This document shows positions 28,676 to 38,523 of a DNA stretch of 64,000 nt, in pieces; position 1 is the stretch's first letter, and each line of letters begins with the position of its first letter. The position numbers were made by a program, and so were the translations under genes. Below the pieces are notes generated by a model. That model was not told the DNA's origin and did not search any database. It saw only the letters and a program-made list of their open reading frames with translations. The stretch comes from Photobacterium leiognathi (GTDB taxonomy: Bacteria > Pseudomonadota > Gammaproteobacteria > Enterobacterales > Vibrionaceae), in assembly GCF_030685535.1 (NCBI RefSeq), contig NZ_CP131601.1:2790001-2854000 (forward strand), written 5' to 3'.

Positions 28676-29320
28676 TTAGTAAAAATATTTTTTAGGTGTA
28701 ATTGTCGTCAGACCATCATTATATAATTGAACAAATTCTTTTGCTTTCCTTACACTACCAGGATTAATTAAAAGGTCAAAAGCTGCTATAATAGATAAAA
28801 TACCGAAAAACATGCTAATCAAAGCCCATACAAAATTATACGTGAGATATTCATTATTAAATAGACCATTATATGAAAAGTAATAACATATATAGAATAA
28901 TACGAAACTAGAAATACAACAAATTAGATACAGCAAAAAATAATAAGTAGAAATTCTTAAAGAATATAACAATGTATATTCTTTTTTCATTTTCACTCCA
29001 TTCCCATCAAAAATAATAAAATTAACAGACTGTCTATACATATCAAAAAGTTTTAGACTATTTTCATTTTCAAAGAGCTGAACTATTTGAGAATATTTAA
29101 TGTTTATTTTATAAATTGACTTAATTGTGTTCTCAACAATAAATCTTGTAGACACTAAATCACTATCTTTAAAGCAGTTATGTATTAACTCGTATCGTTT
29201 TATTTTAAATACTCTATGCGAGTCAAATGCTTTAAATAAGAAGGTACATATCCAACCAAAAAATGATATTAATAATGGAATTGACAACCAACTCCAATTC
29301 CAATCCCAATTAGCCAGCAT
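28676..29320 (-). CDS. Island membrane protein of unknown function
   Basis: A 214-aa AT-rich protein with hydrophobic segments at about residues 11-30, 125-150 and 160-190 and a cytoplasm-like middle region. The tryptophan-rich start MLANWDWNWSWLSIP is unusual. AGGA lies eight bases upstream of the ATG. It sits between the integrase and the attachment site, a position often used for exclusion or defence cargo. No domain is recognised, and that role is only suggested by location. Confidence 0.6.
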   Translation of the reverse strand: MLANWDWNWSWLSIPLLISFFGWICTFLFKAFDSHRVFKIKRYELIHNCFKDSDLVSTRFIVENTIKSIYKINIKYSQIVQLFENENSLKLFDMYRQSVNFIIFDGNGVKMKKEYTLLYSLRISTYYFLLYLICCISSFVLFYICYYFSYNGLFNNEYLTYNFVWALISMFFGILSIIAAFDLLINPGSVRKAKEFVQLYNDGLTTITPKKYFY

Positions 29321-29677
29321 TTAATATTCCTGTTAAATAAAGTAATGTAATAGTTTTCTTATGATACAGTGCAAATTTAACTAAAAGAAAGAAATTATGA
29401 ACACTACCAATTTACCAGACCAGTTCAGGAACCCACTCTCCATCCACTCATGCCAATACTCGCATAATAGCCTGCTAATTTCTCAGCCGTACCAGAAAGC
29501 CTTAAACGTACTAACAAGTGACAGGCACAGAAACTCTTTAGCTAAAGACCAGATATAGACCGGAGCGTCAAAAATTGGAGTTTTAATGAAAGGAATTGAG
29601 TTGAGTAATGGGAGGCTTAAACCCGCTTCCTTTGATTGATGACAAGGTGAAAGCGAATCTAAGGTATTGATTATGCT
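29321..29677. other. Island end adjoining the attachment site
   Basis: About 360 bases without a supportable gene. It contains a copy of AATTGGAGTT (29573-29582) and a segment (29440-29500) resembling parts of the 165-bp repeats at the other island end (CTCAGCC and CAGAAA elements). It is likely to hold integrase-binding arm sites. Confidence 0.4.
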
Positions 29678-29780
29678 AGATACAACAAAGCCCCAATCTT
29701 TCGATTGAGGCTTTGTTTGAAATTTGGTGCCCGAGGACGGACTTGAACCGTCACTCCCGAAGGAAACGGATTTTGAATCC
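29678..29780 (+). repeat. Island boundary direct repeat, tRNA end (att)
   Basis: The 103-bp partner of 17899-18001. Here it forms the 3' end and terminator of the intact tRNA-Leu, meaning the island carried a functional replacement for the tRNA tail it displaced. The terminator hairpin lies at 29686-29715. Confidence 0.93.
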
Positions 29781-29809
29781 GTCGTGTATACCAATTTCAC
29801 CACTCGGGC
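29725..29809 (-). tRNA. tRNA-Leu (CAA)
   Basis: An 85-base class II tRNA with encoded CCA. Acceptor stem GCCCGAG/CTCGGGC, anticodon loop TTCAAAA giving CAA, a long variable arm with TTTCCTTCGGGA and T-loop GGTTCAAGTCC. It is the integration target of the island and is intact because the island restores its 3' end. Confidence 0.97.
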
Positions 29810-29820
29810 TGATGTCGGCT

Positions 29821-29848
29821 ATTATACGTATACAATGCTGCTAGGCAA
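29821..29848 (-). promoter_or_regulatory. tRNA-Leu promoter
   Basis: On -, TTGCCT (-35, 29843-29848) and TATAAT (-10, 29821-29826) are 16 bases apart, followed by a GC-rich GCCGAC start region, 11 bases upstream of the mature tRNA. Confidence 0.8.
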
Positions 29849-30045
29849 GCATTTATCGTTTAAAAATCAGTTCAAAGCGATTAAATGGTAATTTTTTATC
29901 CAACCCGCACTTTATTGTAGATAAACAAGTCGTTGACGAGAGTTATTCATTACACATTCTGTAGCAATATCAGACATTCTCTGCCCTATCTTTTGCTGTT
30001 ACACTCCCCCTATAAATGGATAAACTAGCCAAACTCGGATGTTCT

Positions 30046-30531
30046 ATGACAAAGTCAGCACAACATAATACAACCCCACAATACCCTACTTTATTTCGTC
30101 GCTTTGCCGCATGGTTTTATGATGCGCTAGTCGTTGCTGCCATCTTAATGCTCGCTGGCGGTATAGCTATGGCACTGATCGCTCTACTACTTCATTTTGA
30201 TATTCTTGATATTTCTGGTCATGAAGATGTAAGTGCCTACTTAACATTACATCCTTTGGCTAGCTCTATTTACACAGGTTACTTAGCTGCCGTGATTATT
30301 GGTTTCTATACCTACTTTTGGACACATGGCGGACAAACACTAGGAATGCGAGCATGGAAACTCAAGCTACAAAATAAAGATGGTTCATCACTGACTACAA
30401 CTCAAGCGTTGATCCGTGCCACTACATCTGCGTTCGGTTTAGGTAATTTCATGGCTTTCAATACCAAGCGTCGAGCGTTACAAGATGTCATGGCTGAATG
30501 TGAAATGATCGTCACCAAAGACATTCGTTAA
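30046..30531 (+). CDS. RDD family membrane protein
   Basis: A 161-aa inner-membrane protein of the RDD family. LFRRFAAWFYDALVVAAI carries the defining Arg and Asp near residues 20-30; hydrophobic segments cover about 30-55 and 80-100, and GQTLGMRAWKLKL is the conserved cytoplasmic loop. The ATG at 30046 follows GGAT; an in-frame ATG 30 bases earlier would overlap the promoter-like TATAAA. Family members have been linked to ion exchange or lipid-related roles, none proven for this one. It is conserved beside lptG in Vibrionaceae-like gene orders. Confidence 0.85.
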   Translation: MTKSAQHNTTPQYPTLFRRFAAWFYDALVVAAILMLAGGIAMALIALLLHFDILDISGHEDVSAYLTLHPLASSIYTGYLAAVIIGFYTYFWTHGGQTLGMRAWKLKLQNKDGSSLTTTQALIRATTSAFGLGNFMAFNTKRRALQDVMAECEMIVTKDIR

Positions 30532-30540
30532 CCAATAAAA

Positions 30541-30570
30541 AAGGAGCCTTGAGGCTCCTTTCTTTGTTTT
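30541..30570. terminator. Bidirectional terminator between RDD gene and lptG
   Basis: AAGGAGCC/GGCTCCTT with a TTGA loop (30541-30560), followed by TCTTTGTTTT on + and TTTTTTATTGG on -, serving both convergent genes. Confidence 0.88.
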
Positions 30571-31642
30571 AAAGTTTACGTCTTAACAAATAAATCGTAA
30601 TAAATAGGAAGACTAAACTTGGCCCTAATGCACCGATAATGGGTGGTAGTCGATATACCAAGATCATCGGACCAAAGACCTGATCTGAAATATAAAAAGC
30701 AAAACCAAAAATCACACCAGATAAAACACGAGCGCCCATCGTCACACTTCGTAGTGGACCAAAGACAAACGAGAGTGCTAACAGCATCATTACTGCAATA
30801 GAAAACGGCTGTAGTGCTTTACGCCAAAATGCCAGTTCATAACGAGACGCATCTTGTTTCGACTCTTTTAAGTAGCTGACATAGTTATAAAGGCCAGATA
30901 ACGGTAACTCTTCTGGTTTCACTGTTACAACCGCTAGCTTATCTGGCGTCATTGTGGTGTCCCACTTCATTGATGCCACATGACTATTAGTTAACTTACT
31001 ATTACCTGCAGTATCAGTGATCGTCACATCATGCATTGTCCAGCCCGTCGATTGATCATAACTCGCGGTTTTCGCTGACGTAACATCTTCAAGTTTACCT
31101 TTATTATCAAACTTCCAGATATTAACAACATCAACTTTATTCAGATCGTGAACACGTCCCATGTAAATAAAGTCGTTATCGTTTTTCGCCCATACACCAC
31201 TTTGCGCAGCAATAACACTGCCGCCATATATCCAAGCAGAACGATATTCACGAGCCATTTTCTGCGCTTGAGGTGCGCCCCACTGACCTAGTAATACCAC
31301 GATGATCATCATAGGCACGGCTGTCTTTAACGTCGACAGACCAATATCTAGTTTAGAGAAGCCTGATGCTTGCATCACCACTAGCTCAGAGCTTGATGCC
31401 AAGATACCTAAGCCAATTAACGCGCCTAGTAATACCGCCATTGGAAAAAACATGATGATATCTTGCGGCATTGATAACAATACGAAATACAACGCTTTTA
31501 ACAGATCATAGCTGCCTTGCCCTACTTTACGCAGCTGCTCAACATATTTAATGATCGCAGACAAACCAACTAACGTTGATAACGTCAAGGCTGACGTTGC
31601 AATGATCGTTCGACCTATATACCAGTCGAGAATTTTAAACAT
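30569..31642 (-). CDS. lptG: LPS export ABC transporter permease LptG
   Basis: A 357-aa inner-membrane permease of the LptB2FG complex, which extracts lipopolysaccharide from the inner membrane and drives it along the LptCAD bridge. Six membrane segments flank a large periplasmic jellyroll (about residues 120-260). The N-terminus MFKILDWYIGRTII and the Ser-Glu-Leu-Val-Val-Met-Gln-Ala coupling helix (SSSELVVMQASG) are characteristic. Its ATG overlaps the lptF stop (TAATG), so translation is coupled to keep equal amounts. Confidence 0.95.
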   Translation of the reverse strand: MFKILDWYIGRTIIATSALTLSTLVGLSAIIKYVEQLRKVGQGSYDLLKALYFVLLSMPQDIIMFFPMAVLLGALIGLGILASSSELVVMQASGFSKLDIGLSTLKTAVPMMIIVVLLGQWGAPQAQKMAREYRSAWIYGGSVIAAQSGVWAKNDNDFIYMGRVHDLNKVDVVNIWKFDNKGKLEDVTSAKTASYDQSTGWTMHDVTITDTAGNSKLTNSHVASMKWDTTMTPDKLAVVTVKPEELPLSGLYNYVSYLKESKQDASRYELAFWRKALQPFSIAVMMLLALSFVFGPLRSVTMGARVLSGVIFGFAFYISDQVFGPMILVYRLPPIIGALGPSLVFLFITIYLLRRKL

Positions 31643-32742
31643 TAACTGCGTCTCCGTAATTTATCTTTAAGGCGTCGAACAGGCATAGAATCCCAACTAT
31701 TTAAGCCAAGTGCCACCAGCAAGGTTGCAATATTAATCGGCCACATTCCAATACCAGATGGAATAATGCCATCTTCTATCGCTGATTTTGCTGATGAGAT
31801 CGCTAAGAAATACGCTAAATAAATCAGCACCGCTGGCGCTAATTTAGCAAATCGTCCTTGGCGAGGGTTGACCGCAGACAGTGGTACAACAATCATCACT
31901 AATAGCGGAATACATAAGATCAAAGAAAAACGCCATTGCAATTCAGCTTTTGCGGCAAGGCTACCCTCTTTCATTAAATCAAAAGTTGGTATCGCCTCCC
32001 AATCACGATTGCCTTGCTTCACTTCACGTTGACCAATTAAGGCTTGGTAATTATTGAAATGTGTAATGGAGTAATTTAATTGGGTAGGGATACCTTCATA
32101 GCGGGTACCGTCATTAAGCTCTAGCATTTGACGGCCATCAGGTTGCTCGGTGATCAAGCCACGATCAGCGACCATCACACTAGGTTGTAAGCTCTCTGTC
32201 GCTTTTAATTGGGCAATGAAGACTTTACTTAATTTTGAGCCTTTCTCGGTAATGTCATCAACAAACACCACGCCTTTACCATCAGGGGTATCTTGGAACC
32301 TCCCTTTCACCAGCATATTTATGCCAGGCCCAGCTTTTGCCTTCTCCATTACTTGCTCAACATGATCTTGTGACCAAGGAGCGAGCCATAACGCATTCAC
32401 AGCAGCAATTGAACCAGTGATGATGGCTAAGGCTAAAGCTGATTGAAGCAATAGCTTGTTACCCATCCCCGTCGCATTCATTACTGTGATTTCACTTTCC
32501 GCGTAAAGGCGACCGAAAGTCAGCAGTATGCCAATGTAAAGACTTAAGGGGAGCATTAATAATGCCATTGAAGGAATAGATAATCCCATCAAGGTCATAA
32601 TGAGATCACTCGGGATCGAGCCATCGCTTGCATCGGCTAAAATACGAATAAACTTTTGGCTAATAAAGACAAGGAAAAGAACAAAAAGTACCGCAATTTG
32701 GCTCTTTAATGTCTCTCTCGTCAAATACCTAACAATAATCAC
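31642..32742 (-). CDS. lptF: LPS export ABC transporter permease LptF
   Basis: A 366-aa partner permease of LptG. It begins with GTG at 32742 (MIIVRYLTRETLKSQ) after GGA; the coupling helix region is AESEITVMNATG. The same two membrane bundles around a periplasmic domain are visible. It is divergent from pepA across a 195-base gap, as in E. coli and Vibrio. Confidence 0.95.
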   Translation of the reverse strand: MIIVRYLTRETLKSQIAVLFVLFLVFISQKFIRILADASDGSIPSDLIMTLMGLSIPSMALLMLPLSLYIGILLTFGRLYAESEITVMNATGMGNKLLLQSALALAIITGSIAAVNALWLAPWSQDHVEQVMEKAKAGPGINMLVKGRFQDTPDGKGVVFVDDITEKGSKLSKVFIAQLKATESLQPSVMVADRGLITEQPDGRQMLELNDGTRYEGIPTQLNYSITHFNNYQALIGQREVKQGNRDWEAIPTFDLMKEGSLAAKAELQWRFSLILCIPLLVMIVVPLSAVNPRQGRFAKLAPAVLIYLAYFLAISSAKSAIEDGIIPSGIGMWPINIATLLVALGLNSWDSMPVRRLKDKLRRRS

Positions 32743-32937
32743 GCGTTATATTCCCATAGAAAACTTGTTTTTTTGATGGAATCACTATAGTTTTTCGTTA
32801 AATCAGTTATTTTTTTATCTTTCAGCTAAATGAAAGACCGCATTCTAAGCGTATACCGAAATCTCGGTAGAGCAAACAAGTGTGGTATTATCCAACATTT
32901 AGCGTTAATTGTCTTTATTAGGATGTTAGGAGTACGC

Positions 32938-34446
32938 ATGGAGTTCAGTGTAAAAAGCGGCAGCCCCGAGAAACAGCGTAGTGCTTGTATTGTCGTTGGC
33001 GTCTTTGAACCACGTCGCCTCTCTCCAATCGCGGAACAGCTAGATAAAATCAGTGATGGTTATATTAGCTCCTTACTGCGTCGCGGCGACCTTGAAGGTA
33101 AGCCAGGGCAAATGCTCTTACTACACCATGTACCAAATGTACTATCAGAGCGTGTGCTTCTGGTTGGTTGTGGTAAAGAACGTGAACTTGATGAACGCCA
33201 ATATAAGCAGATCATCACCAAAACAATCAGCACCTTAAATGAAACAGGTTCAATGGAAGCCGTTTGCTTCTTAACTGAACTGCATGTTAAAGGTCGTGAT
33301 ACTTACTGGAAGGTACGTCAAGCGGTTGAAACCACCAAAGACAGCCTATATACCTTCAATCAGTTTAAGAGCAACAAACCTGAAACTCGTCGCCCACTGC
33401 GCAAATTGGTATTTAATGTACCAACTCGCCGTGAATTATCTTTAGGTGAGCGTGCTATTTCTCACGGCTTAGCTATTGCTTCAGGTGTGCGTGCAAGTAA
33501 AGACTTAGGTAATATGCCGCCGAACGTGGCAAACCCAGCTTACCTTGCGTCGCAAGCTCGTCGTCTTGCTGATGATTTTGAAACAGTTTCAACTAAAATC
33601 ATCGGTGAGCAAGAAATGCAATCTCTTGGTATGACATCATACCTCGCGGTTGGTCGTGGCTCGAAGAACGAAGCCATGATGTCAGTTATCGAATATAAAG
33701 GTAACCCAGATCCAGAAGCAAAACCGATTGTCCTAGTTGGTAAGGGCTTAACGTTTGATTCAGGCGGTATCTCTATTAAGCCTGGCGCACAAATGGATGA
33801 GATGAAGTACGACATGTGTGGTGCTGCATCTGTTTTTGGCGCAATGAAAGCGCTTGCTAAGCTAAACTTACCAATTAACGTGGTAGGTGTGTTAGCGGGC
33901 TGTGAAAATATGCCAGGTGGTAACGCTTATCGTCCCGGCGACATCTTAACTACCATGTCAGGTCAAACCGTTGAAGTATTAAATACTGATGCTGAAGGCC
34001 GTTTAGTACTGTGTGATGCACTAACGTACGTTGAACGTTTTGAACCTGAATGTGTTATCGATGTAGCAACCCTAACAGGTGCTTGTGTTGTCGCACTGGG
34101 TAATCACATCAGTGGTTTAATGGGTAACCATAATCCACTTGCTCACGAAATCATTAATGCTTCTGAGCAATCAGGCGACCGCGCTTGGCGTTTACCAATG
34201 AGTGACGAATACCAAGAGCAAATCGCGAGCCCATTTGCAGATATGGCAAACTTGGGTACTCCAGGTGCAGGTACGATCACTGCGGGTTGTTTCTTATCTC
34301 GCTTTACTAAGAAATACAACTGGGCACACCTTGATATCGCAGGTACAGCTTGGAAAGGCGGTGCAGCGAAAGGTTCAACAGGTCGACCTGTCCCTCTACT
34401 TGTCCAATTCTTGTTAAACCGAGCTGGCCAAGAGGTTGTCGAGTAA
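32938..34446 (+). CDS. pepA: Leucyl aminopeptidase / DNA-binding PepA
   Basis: A 502-aa M17 aminopeptidase with two-metal active site. The signature NTDAEGRL and the metal ligands in [16 protein letters not shown] and KYDMCGA are present, and the C-terminal domain is complete. The ATG at 32938 is preceded by TAGGAG; the longer open frame upstream is not needed. The length equals E. coli PepA, which also binds DNA in Xer recombination at ColE1 cer and in regulation of carAB, so it may link to the nearby pyrimidine genes. Confidence 0.95.
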   Translation: MEFSVKSGSPEKQRSACIVVGVFEPRRLSPIAEQLDKISDGYISSLLRRGDLEGKPGQMLLLHHVPNVLSERVLLVGCGKERELDERQYKQIITKTISTLNETGSMEAVCFLTELHVKGRDTYWKVRQAVETTKDSLYTFNQFKSNKPETRRPLRKLVFNVPTRRELSLGERAISHGLAIASGVRASKDLGNMPPNVANPAYLASQARRLADDFETVSTKIIGEQEMQSLGMTSYLAVGRGSKNEAMMSVIEYKGNPDPEAKPIVLVGKGLTFDSGGISIKPGAQMDEMKYDMCGAASVFGAMKALAKLNLPINVVGVLAGCENMPGGNAYRPGDILTTMSGQTVEVLNTDAEGRLVLCDALTYVERFEPECVIDVATLTGACVVALGNHISGLMGNHNPLAHEIINASEQSGDRAWRLPMSDEYQEQIASPFADMANLGTPGAGTITAGCFLSRFTKKYNWAHLDIAGTAWKGGAAKGSTGRPVPLLVQFLLNRAGQEVVE

Positions 34447-34455
34447 AAGACATCG

Positions 34456-34480
34456 AAAAGGGCCGCAAGGCCCTTTTCTT
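34456..34480 (+). terminator. Hairpin between pepA and holC
   Basis: AAAAGGGCC/GGCCCTTTT with a GCAA tetraloop, followed by CTTTAGG. It lies directly before the holC ribosome site, so it probably only attenuates transcription into holC and valS. Confidence 0.8.
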
Positions 34481-34494
34481 TAGGAACAAAAACC

Positions 34495-34947
34495 ATGACT
34501 CATGCTACGTTTTATATAATCGATGATAAGCAAGAAAGTGCTGATACAGATTTTCAGTGCCATTTTGCCTGTCATCTAGCAGCCATGAGTTACCGACAAG
34601 GCAATAAAGTTTATCTTCTTGCCGCAAATAAACAGCAAGCAGAACAAATAGATGAATATCTATGGCAACAAGATCCCGACAGTTTTGTTCCTCACAATCT
34701 CGTCGGTGAAGGCCCTAATGGTGGCTCTCCCGTTGAGATTGGCTGGGCAACATTGCGTCATACAGGGCATCGTGCCACGCTAATTAATTTAGCGGAAACT
34801 GCACCAAATTTTGCCGTAACCTTTGCACAAGTGGTAGACTTCGTTCCTTGCGACGAAAAGCTCAAGCAGTTAGCGCGCGAGCGTTACAAGGCATATCGCC
34901 TTGCAGGCATTCAAATTACGACTGCCGCTGCTACTGAGACGCCCTAA
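34495..34947 (+). CDS. holC: DNA polymerase III chi subunit
   Basis: A 150-aa protein that links the clamp loader (through psi) to single-strand-binding protein at the replication fork. MTHATFYIIDD, the AA.(L/Y)RQGNKVYLLA pattern and FVPHNLVGEGP are typical of HolC. The pepA-holC-valS order is the classical gamma-proteobacterial one. The valS start follows 29 bases later. Confidence 0.93.
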   Translation: MTHATFYIIDDKQESADTDFQCHFACHLAAMSYRQGNKVYLLAANKQQAEQIDEYLWQQDPDSFVPHNLVGEGPNGGSPVEIGWATLRHTGHRATLINLAETAPNFAVTFAQVVDFVPCDEKLKQLARERYKAYRLAGIQITTAAATETP

Positions 34948-34976
34948 ATTCCACATAGATTCCTTCTAAGAGCGCT

Positions 34977-37838
34977 ATGGAAAAGACATACAACCCACAA
35001 TCAATTGAACAAGCGCTATATCAGCGCTGGGAAGAGGCTGGTTACTTTAAGCCTCATGGTGATACATCTAAAGATGCTTACAGCATTATGATCCCACCAC
35101 CAAACGTCACTGGTAGCCTACACATGGGCCACGCGTTCCAGGATACCATCATGGATACCCTGATCCGTTGTGAGCGTATGAAAGGTAAAAACACCTTATG
35201 GCAGGTTGGTACTGACCACGCAGGTATTGCTACCCAAATGGTTGTGGAGCGTAAGATTGCTGCTGAAGAAGGCAAAACTAAGCACGACTACGGTCGTGAT
35301 GCTTTCATCGACAAGATCTGGGAATGGAAAGGCGAATCTGGTGGCACAATCACTAAACAGCTTCGTCGTCTTGGTGCATCAGTAGACTGGGATCGTGAGC
35401 GCTTCACGATGGATGATGGTCTATCAAATGCCGTACAAGAAGTATTCGTTCGTTTATACGAAGACGATCTTATCTACCGCGGTAAGCGTCTAGTTAACTG
35501 GGATCCTAAGCTACACACTGCGATTTCAGATCTAGAAGTAGAAAATAAAGACACCAAAGGCCACATGTGGCACTTCCGCTACCCACTAGCAGATGGCGTG
35601 AAAACAGCAGACGGTAAAGACTACATCGTTGTTGCAACCACACGTCCTGAAACCATGCTAGGTGATACTGGTGTTGCTGTGAACCCAGAAGATCCACGTT
35701 ACATGGATCTGATTGGTAAAGAGATCATTCTACCTATCGTAGGCCGTCGTATTACTATCGTTGGTGATGAACACGCTGACATGGAAAAAGGCACAGGTTG
35801 TGTGAAGATCACCCCTGCGCACGATTTCAACGACTACGAAGTAGGTAAGCGTCATAGCCTACCTATGATCAACATTCTAACTTTTGACGCTAACATTCGT
35901 GACGCGGCAGAAGTATTTAATACAAACGGTGAGCCAAGCGACGCATACAGCGCGGAGCTACCTGCGAAATACCACGGTATGGAGCGTTTCGCTGCACGTA
36001 AAGCTATCGTTGCTGAGTTCGATGAACTAGGTCTTCTAGAAGAGATCAAAGATCACGACCTACAAGTACCATACGGCGACCGTGGTGGCGTGGTTATCGA
36101 ACCAATGCTAACTGACCAATGGTACGTACGTACTGCACCGCTGGCGAAACCTGCGGTAGAAGCGGTTGAAAACGGTGACATCAAATTTGTACCTAAGCAG
36201 TACGAAAACATGTACTTCTCTTGGATGCGTGACATTCAAGACTGGTGTATCTCTCGTCAACTTTGGTGGGGTCACCGCATCCCAGCATGGTACGACAACA
36301 ACGGTAATGTTTACGTAGGTCGTACAGAAGAAGAAGTGCGTGCAAACAACAACCTTGCACCTGTTGTGGTTCTTCGCCAAGACGATGACGTATTAGATAC
36401 ATGGTTCTCTTCTGCACTATGGACATTCGGTACGCAAGGCTGGCCTGAAAACACTGCAGATCTTCAAACGTTCCACCCTTCAGATGTATTGGTGACAGGC
36501 TTTGACATCATCTTCTTCTGGGTTGCACGTATGATCATGATGACCATGCACTTCTGTAAAGATGAAGACGGCAAAGCTCAAGTACCATTCAAGACAGTTT
36601 ACGTAACGGGTCTGATCCGTGATGAAAACGGCGATAAGATGTCTAAGTCTAAGGGTAACGTACTTGACCCAATCGACATGATCGACGGTATTGATCTTGA
36701 ATCTCTGGTTGAGAAGCGCACTGGTAACATGATGCAGCCTCAACTTGCAGCGAAGATCGAAAAGAATACCCGTAAGACATTTGAAAATGGTATCGAACCA
36801 TACGGTACAGACGCACTACGTTTCACCCTAGCAGCAATGGCTTCAACAGGCCGTGACATCAACTGGGATATGAAGCGTCTTGAAGGTTACCGTAACTTCT
36901 GTAACAAGCTATGGAACGCAAGCCGTTACGTACTGATGAACACAGAAGATCAAGATTGTGGTTTTGCTGCAGGTAGCGAGCTTGAATACTCTCTAGCTGA
37001 TAAGTGGATCGAATCTCAGTTCGAGCTAGCAGCAAAAGAATTCAACGCACATATCGACAACTTCCGTCTAGATATGGCAGCGAATACGCTATACGAATTC
37101 ATCTGGAACCAATTCTGTGACTGGTACCTAGAGCTGACTAAACCAGTTCTATGGAAAGGCTCTGAAGCACAACAACGTGCAACGCGCCGTACCCTAATCA
37201 CAGTCCTTGAGAAGACACTACGTCTTGCTCACCCAGTACTACCTTACATCACTGAAACTATCTGGCAGAGCGTGAAGCCGCTAGTAGACGGTGTTGAAGG
37301 TGACACTATCATGCTACAAGCTCTACCTCAGTACGATGAAAACAACTTCGACGCTGAAGCTCTAGCTGATATCGAGTGGGTGAAAGGCTTTATCACTAGT
37401 ATCCGTAACCTACGTGCGGAATACGATATTGCGCCAAGCAAACCACTTGACGTAATGCTAAAAGCGGCTGATGAAAAAGATGCAGCACGCCTTGAAGCTA
37501 ACCGTACAGTGCTAATGTCGCTAGCAAAACTAGAGTCACTAAACGTACTAGAAGCTGGCGCAGAAACACCAGCATGTGCAACAGCACTGGTAGCGAAATC
37601 TGAGCTAATGATCCCAATGGCAGGCCTAATCAATAAAGATGCAGAGCTTGCACGTCTAGCGAAAGAAATCGCCAAGACTGAGGGTGAAATCAAGCGTATC
37701 GAAGGTAAGCTAGGTAACGAAGGTTTCGTTGCTAAAGCGCCAGAAGCAGTTATCGCTAAAGAGCGTGAGAAGCTTGAAGGCTACCAAGAAGCACTTGCTA
37801 AACTTGCTGAGCAAAAAGAAACTATCGCTGCGCTATAA
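34977..37838 (+). CDS. valS: Valyl-tRNA synthetase
   Basis: A 953-aa class I aminoacyl-tRNA synthetase. The HIGH motif appears as HMGH in [15 protein letters not shown], the KMSKS loop as KMSKSKGN, and the CP1 editing domain includes the TTRPET sequence that binds misactivated threonine. The C-terminal coiled coil ([16 protein letters not shown]) that contacts tRNA-Val is present. The length matches the E. coli enzyme. Codon bias is strong, as expected of an abundant protein. Confidence 0.97.
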   Translation: MEKTYNPQSIEQALYQRWEEAGYFKPHGDTSKDAYSIMIPPPNVTGSLHMGHAFQDTIMDTLIRCERMKGKNTLWQVGTDHAGIATQMVVERKIAAEEGKTKHDYGRDAFIDKIWEWKGESGGTITKQLRRLGASVDWDRERFTMDDGLSNAVQEVFVRLYEDDLIYRGKRLVNWDPKLHTAISDLEVENKDTKGHMWHFRYPLADGVKTADGKDYIVVATTRPETMLGDTGVAVNPEDPRYMDLIGKEIILPIVGRRITIVGDEHADMEKGTGCVKITPAHDFNDYEVGKRHSLPMINILTFDANIRDAAEVFNTNGEPSDAYSAELPAKYHGMERFAARKAIVAEFDELGLLEEIKDHDLQVPYGDRGGVVIEPMLTDQWYVRTAPLAKPAVEAVENGDIKFVPKQYENMYFSWMRDIQDWCISRQLWWGHRIPAWYDNNGNVYVGRTEEEVRANNNLAPVVVLRQDDDVLDTWFSSALWTFGTQGWPENTADLQTFHPSDVLVTGFDIIFFWVARMIMMTMHFCKDEDGKAQVPFKTVYVTGLIRDENGDKMSKSKGNVLDPIDMIDGIDLESLVEKRTGNMMQPQLAAKIEKNTRKTFENGIEPYGTDALRFTLAAMASTGRDINWDMKRLEGYRNFCNKLWNASRYVLMNTEDQDCGFAAGSELEYSLADKWIESQFELAAKEFNAHIDNFRLDMAANTLYEFIWNQFCDWYLELTKPVLWKGSEAQQRATRRTLITVLEKTLRLAHPVLPYITETIWQSVKPLVDGVEGDTIMLQALPQYDENNFDAEALADIEWVKGFITSIRNLRAEYDIAPSKPLDVMLKAADEKDAARLEANRTVLMSLAKLESLNVLEAGAETPACATALVAKSELMIPMAGLINKDAELARLAKEIAKTEGEIKRIEGKLGNEGFVAKAPEAVIAKEREKLEGYQEALAKLAEQKETIAAL

Positions 37839-37863
37839 TCTGCACCAATAATTTCTATTGATA

Positions 37864-37895
37864 AAAACCGATGGCTTAGGCTGTCGGTTTTTTTA
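37864..37895 (+). terminator. valS terminator
   Basis: AAAACCGA pairs with TCGGTTTT around a 12-base loop and runs into TTTTT, 26 bases after the valS stop. Confidence 0.88.
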
Positions 37896-38017
37896 TATCT
37901 CCAATTTGCTACCTTGGAATAGATAATAGCTTTTACCTATTAGTAGAATATAAATTAACGAATTTAGTTATTGATGTTTTTTCATGATAATGACTTCATC
38001 GAATTGAGGATCAGATT

Positions 38018-38434
38018 ATGAAAAAGACAATCAGTTTTGCCGCCATCCATTTTACTGTTGCTTTTACAGTGGCTTACCTTCTTACAGGCGACATTATTAT
38101 TGGTAGTTTAATCGCAATGATCGAGCCTATGGTTAACACCGTAGCCTTCTATTTCCATGAAAAAGTATGGCAAAGCAAAACACTTAAACAGTCACGCTTT
38201 AGCACACCAATTCGTAAAACTGTTAGCTTTGCCATTGTTCATTTCAGCGTTGCATTTAGCGTAGTGTACTTACTAACTGGCGACGTTCTTATTGGTAGCT
38301 TAATGGCAATGATTGAGCCTGCGATTAATACCATGGCCTACTACTTCCATGAGCGTGTGTGGCAACGTAAAGACAATAGCCAAGAAGAGAAACACCAACA
38401 CACATGGTTAGACGCAATGGCTTGTCAGCACTAA
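38018..38434 (+). CDS. DUF2061 membrane protein with two tandem repeats
   Basis: A 138-aa predicted inner-membrane protein made of two DUF2061 units, at about residues 1-52 and 66-118. Both contain the pattern KT.SFA..HF.VAF.V.YLLTGD followed by IGSL.AMIEP..NT.AY(F)YFHE.VW, and each forms two membrane hairpins. The internal duplication is old but clear. GAGGA precedes the ATG by seven bases. The function of the family is unknown. The gene stands alone between the valS terminator and a regulator gene. Confidence 0.85.
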   Translation: MKKTISFAAIHFTVAFTVAYLLTGDIIIGSLIAMIEPMVNTVAFYFHEKVWQSKTLKQSRFSTPIRKTVSFAIVHFSVAFSVVYLLTGDVLIGSLMAMIEPAINTMAYYFHERVWQRKDNSQEEKHQHTWLDAMACQH

Positions 38435-38523
38435 TATCAGCATCATTACCATAAGTTAGGTTGACATTGTTGTAGGCTGCAACTAATTTAATTGCGTAGT
38501 GCAATTACACTCAAGGATGGATC

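Noticed and set aside
29290..29299. Third AATTGGAGTT element as a regulatory site
   Set aside because: It falls in the NWSW-coding start of the membrane protein, which explains the sequence without a binding role.
17899..29780. Prophage
   Set aside because: There is an integrase and replication genes but no capsid, tail, terminase, lysis or phage repressor gene that I can recognise.
29483..29803. 106-codon frame on the - strand
   Set aside because: It runs through tRNA-Leu and its terminator, so it is a chance frame over RNA sequence.
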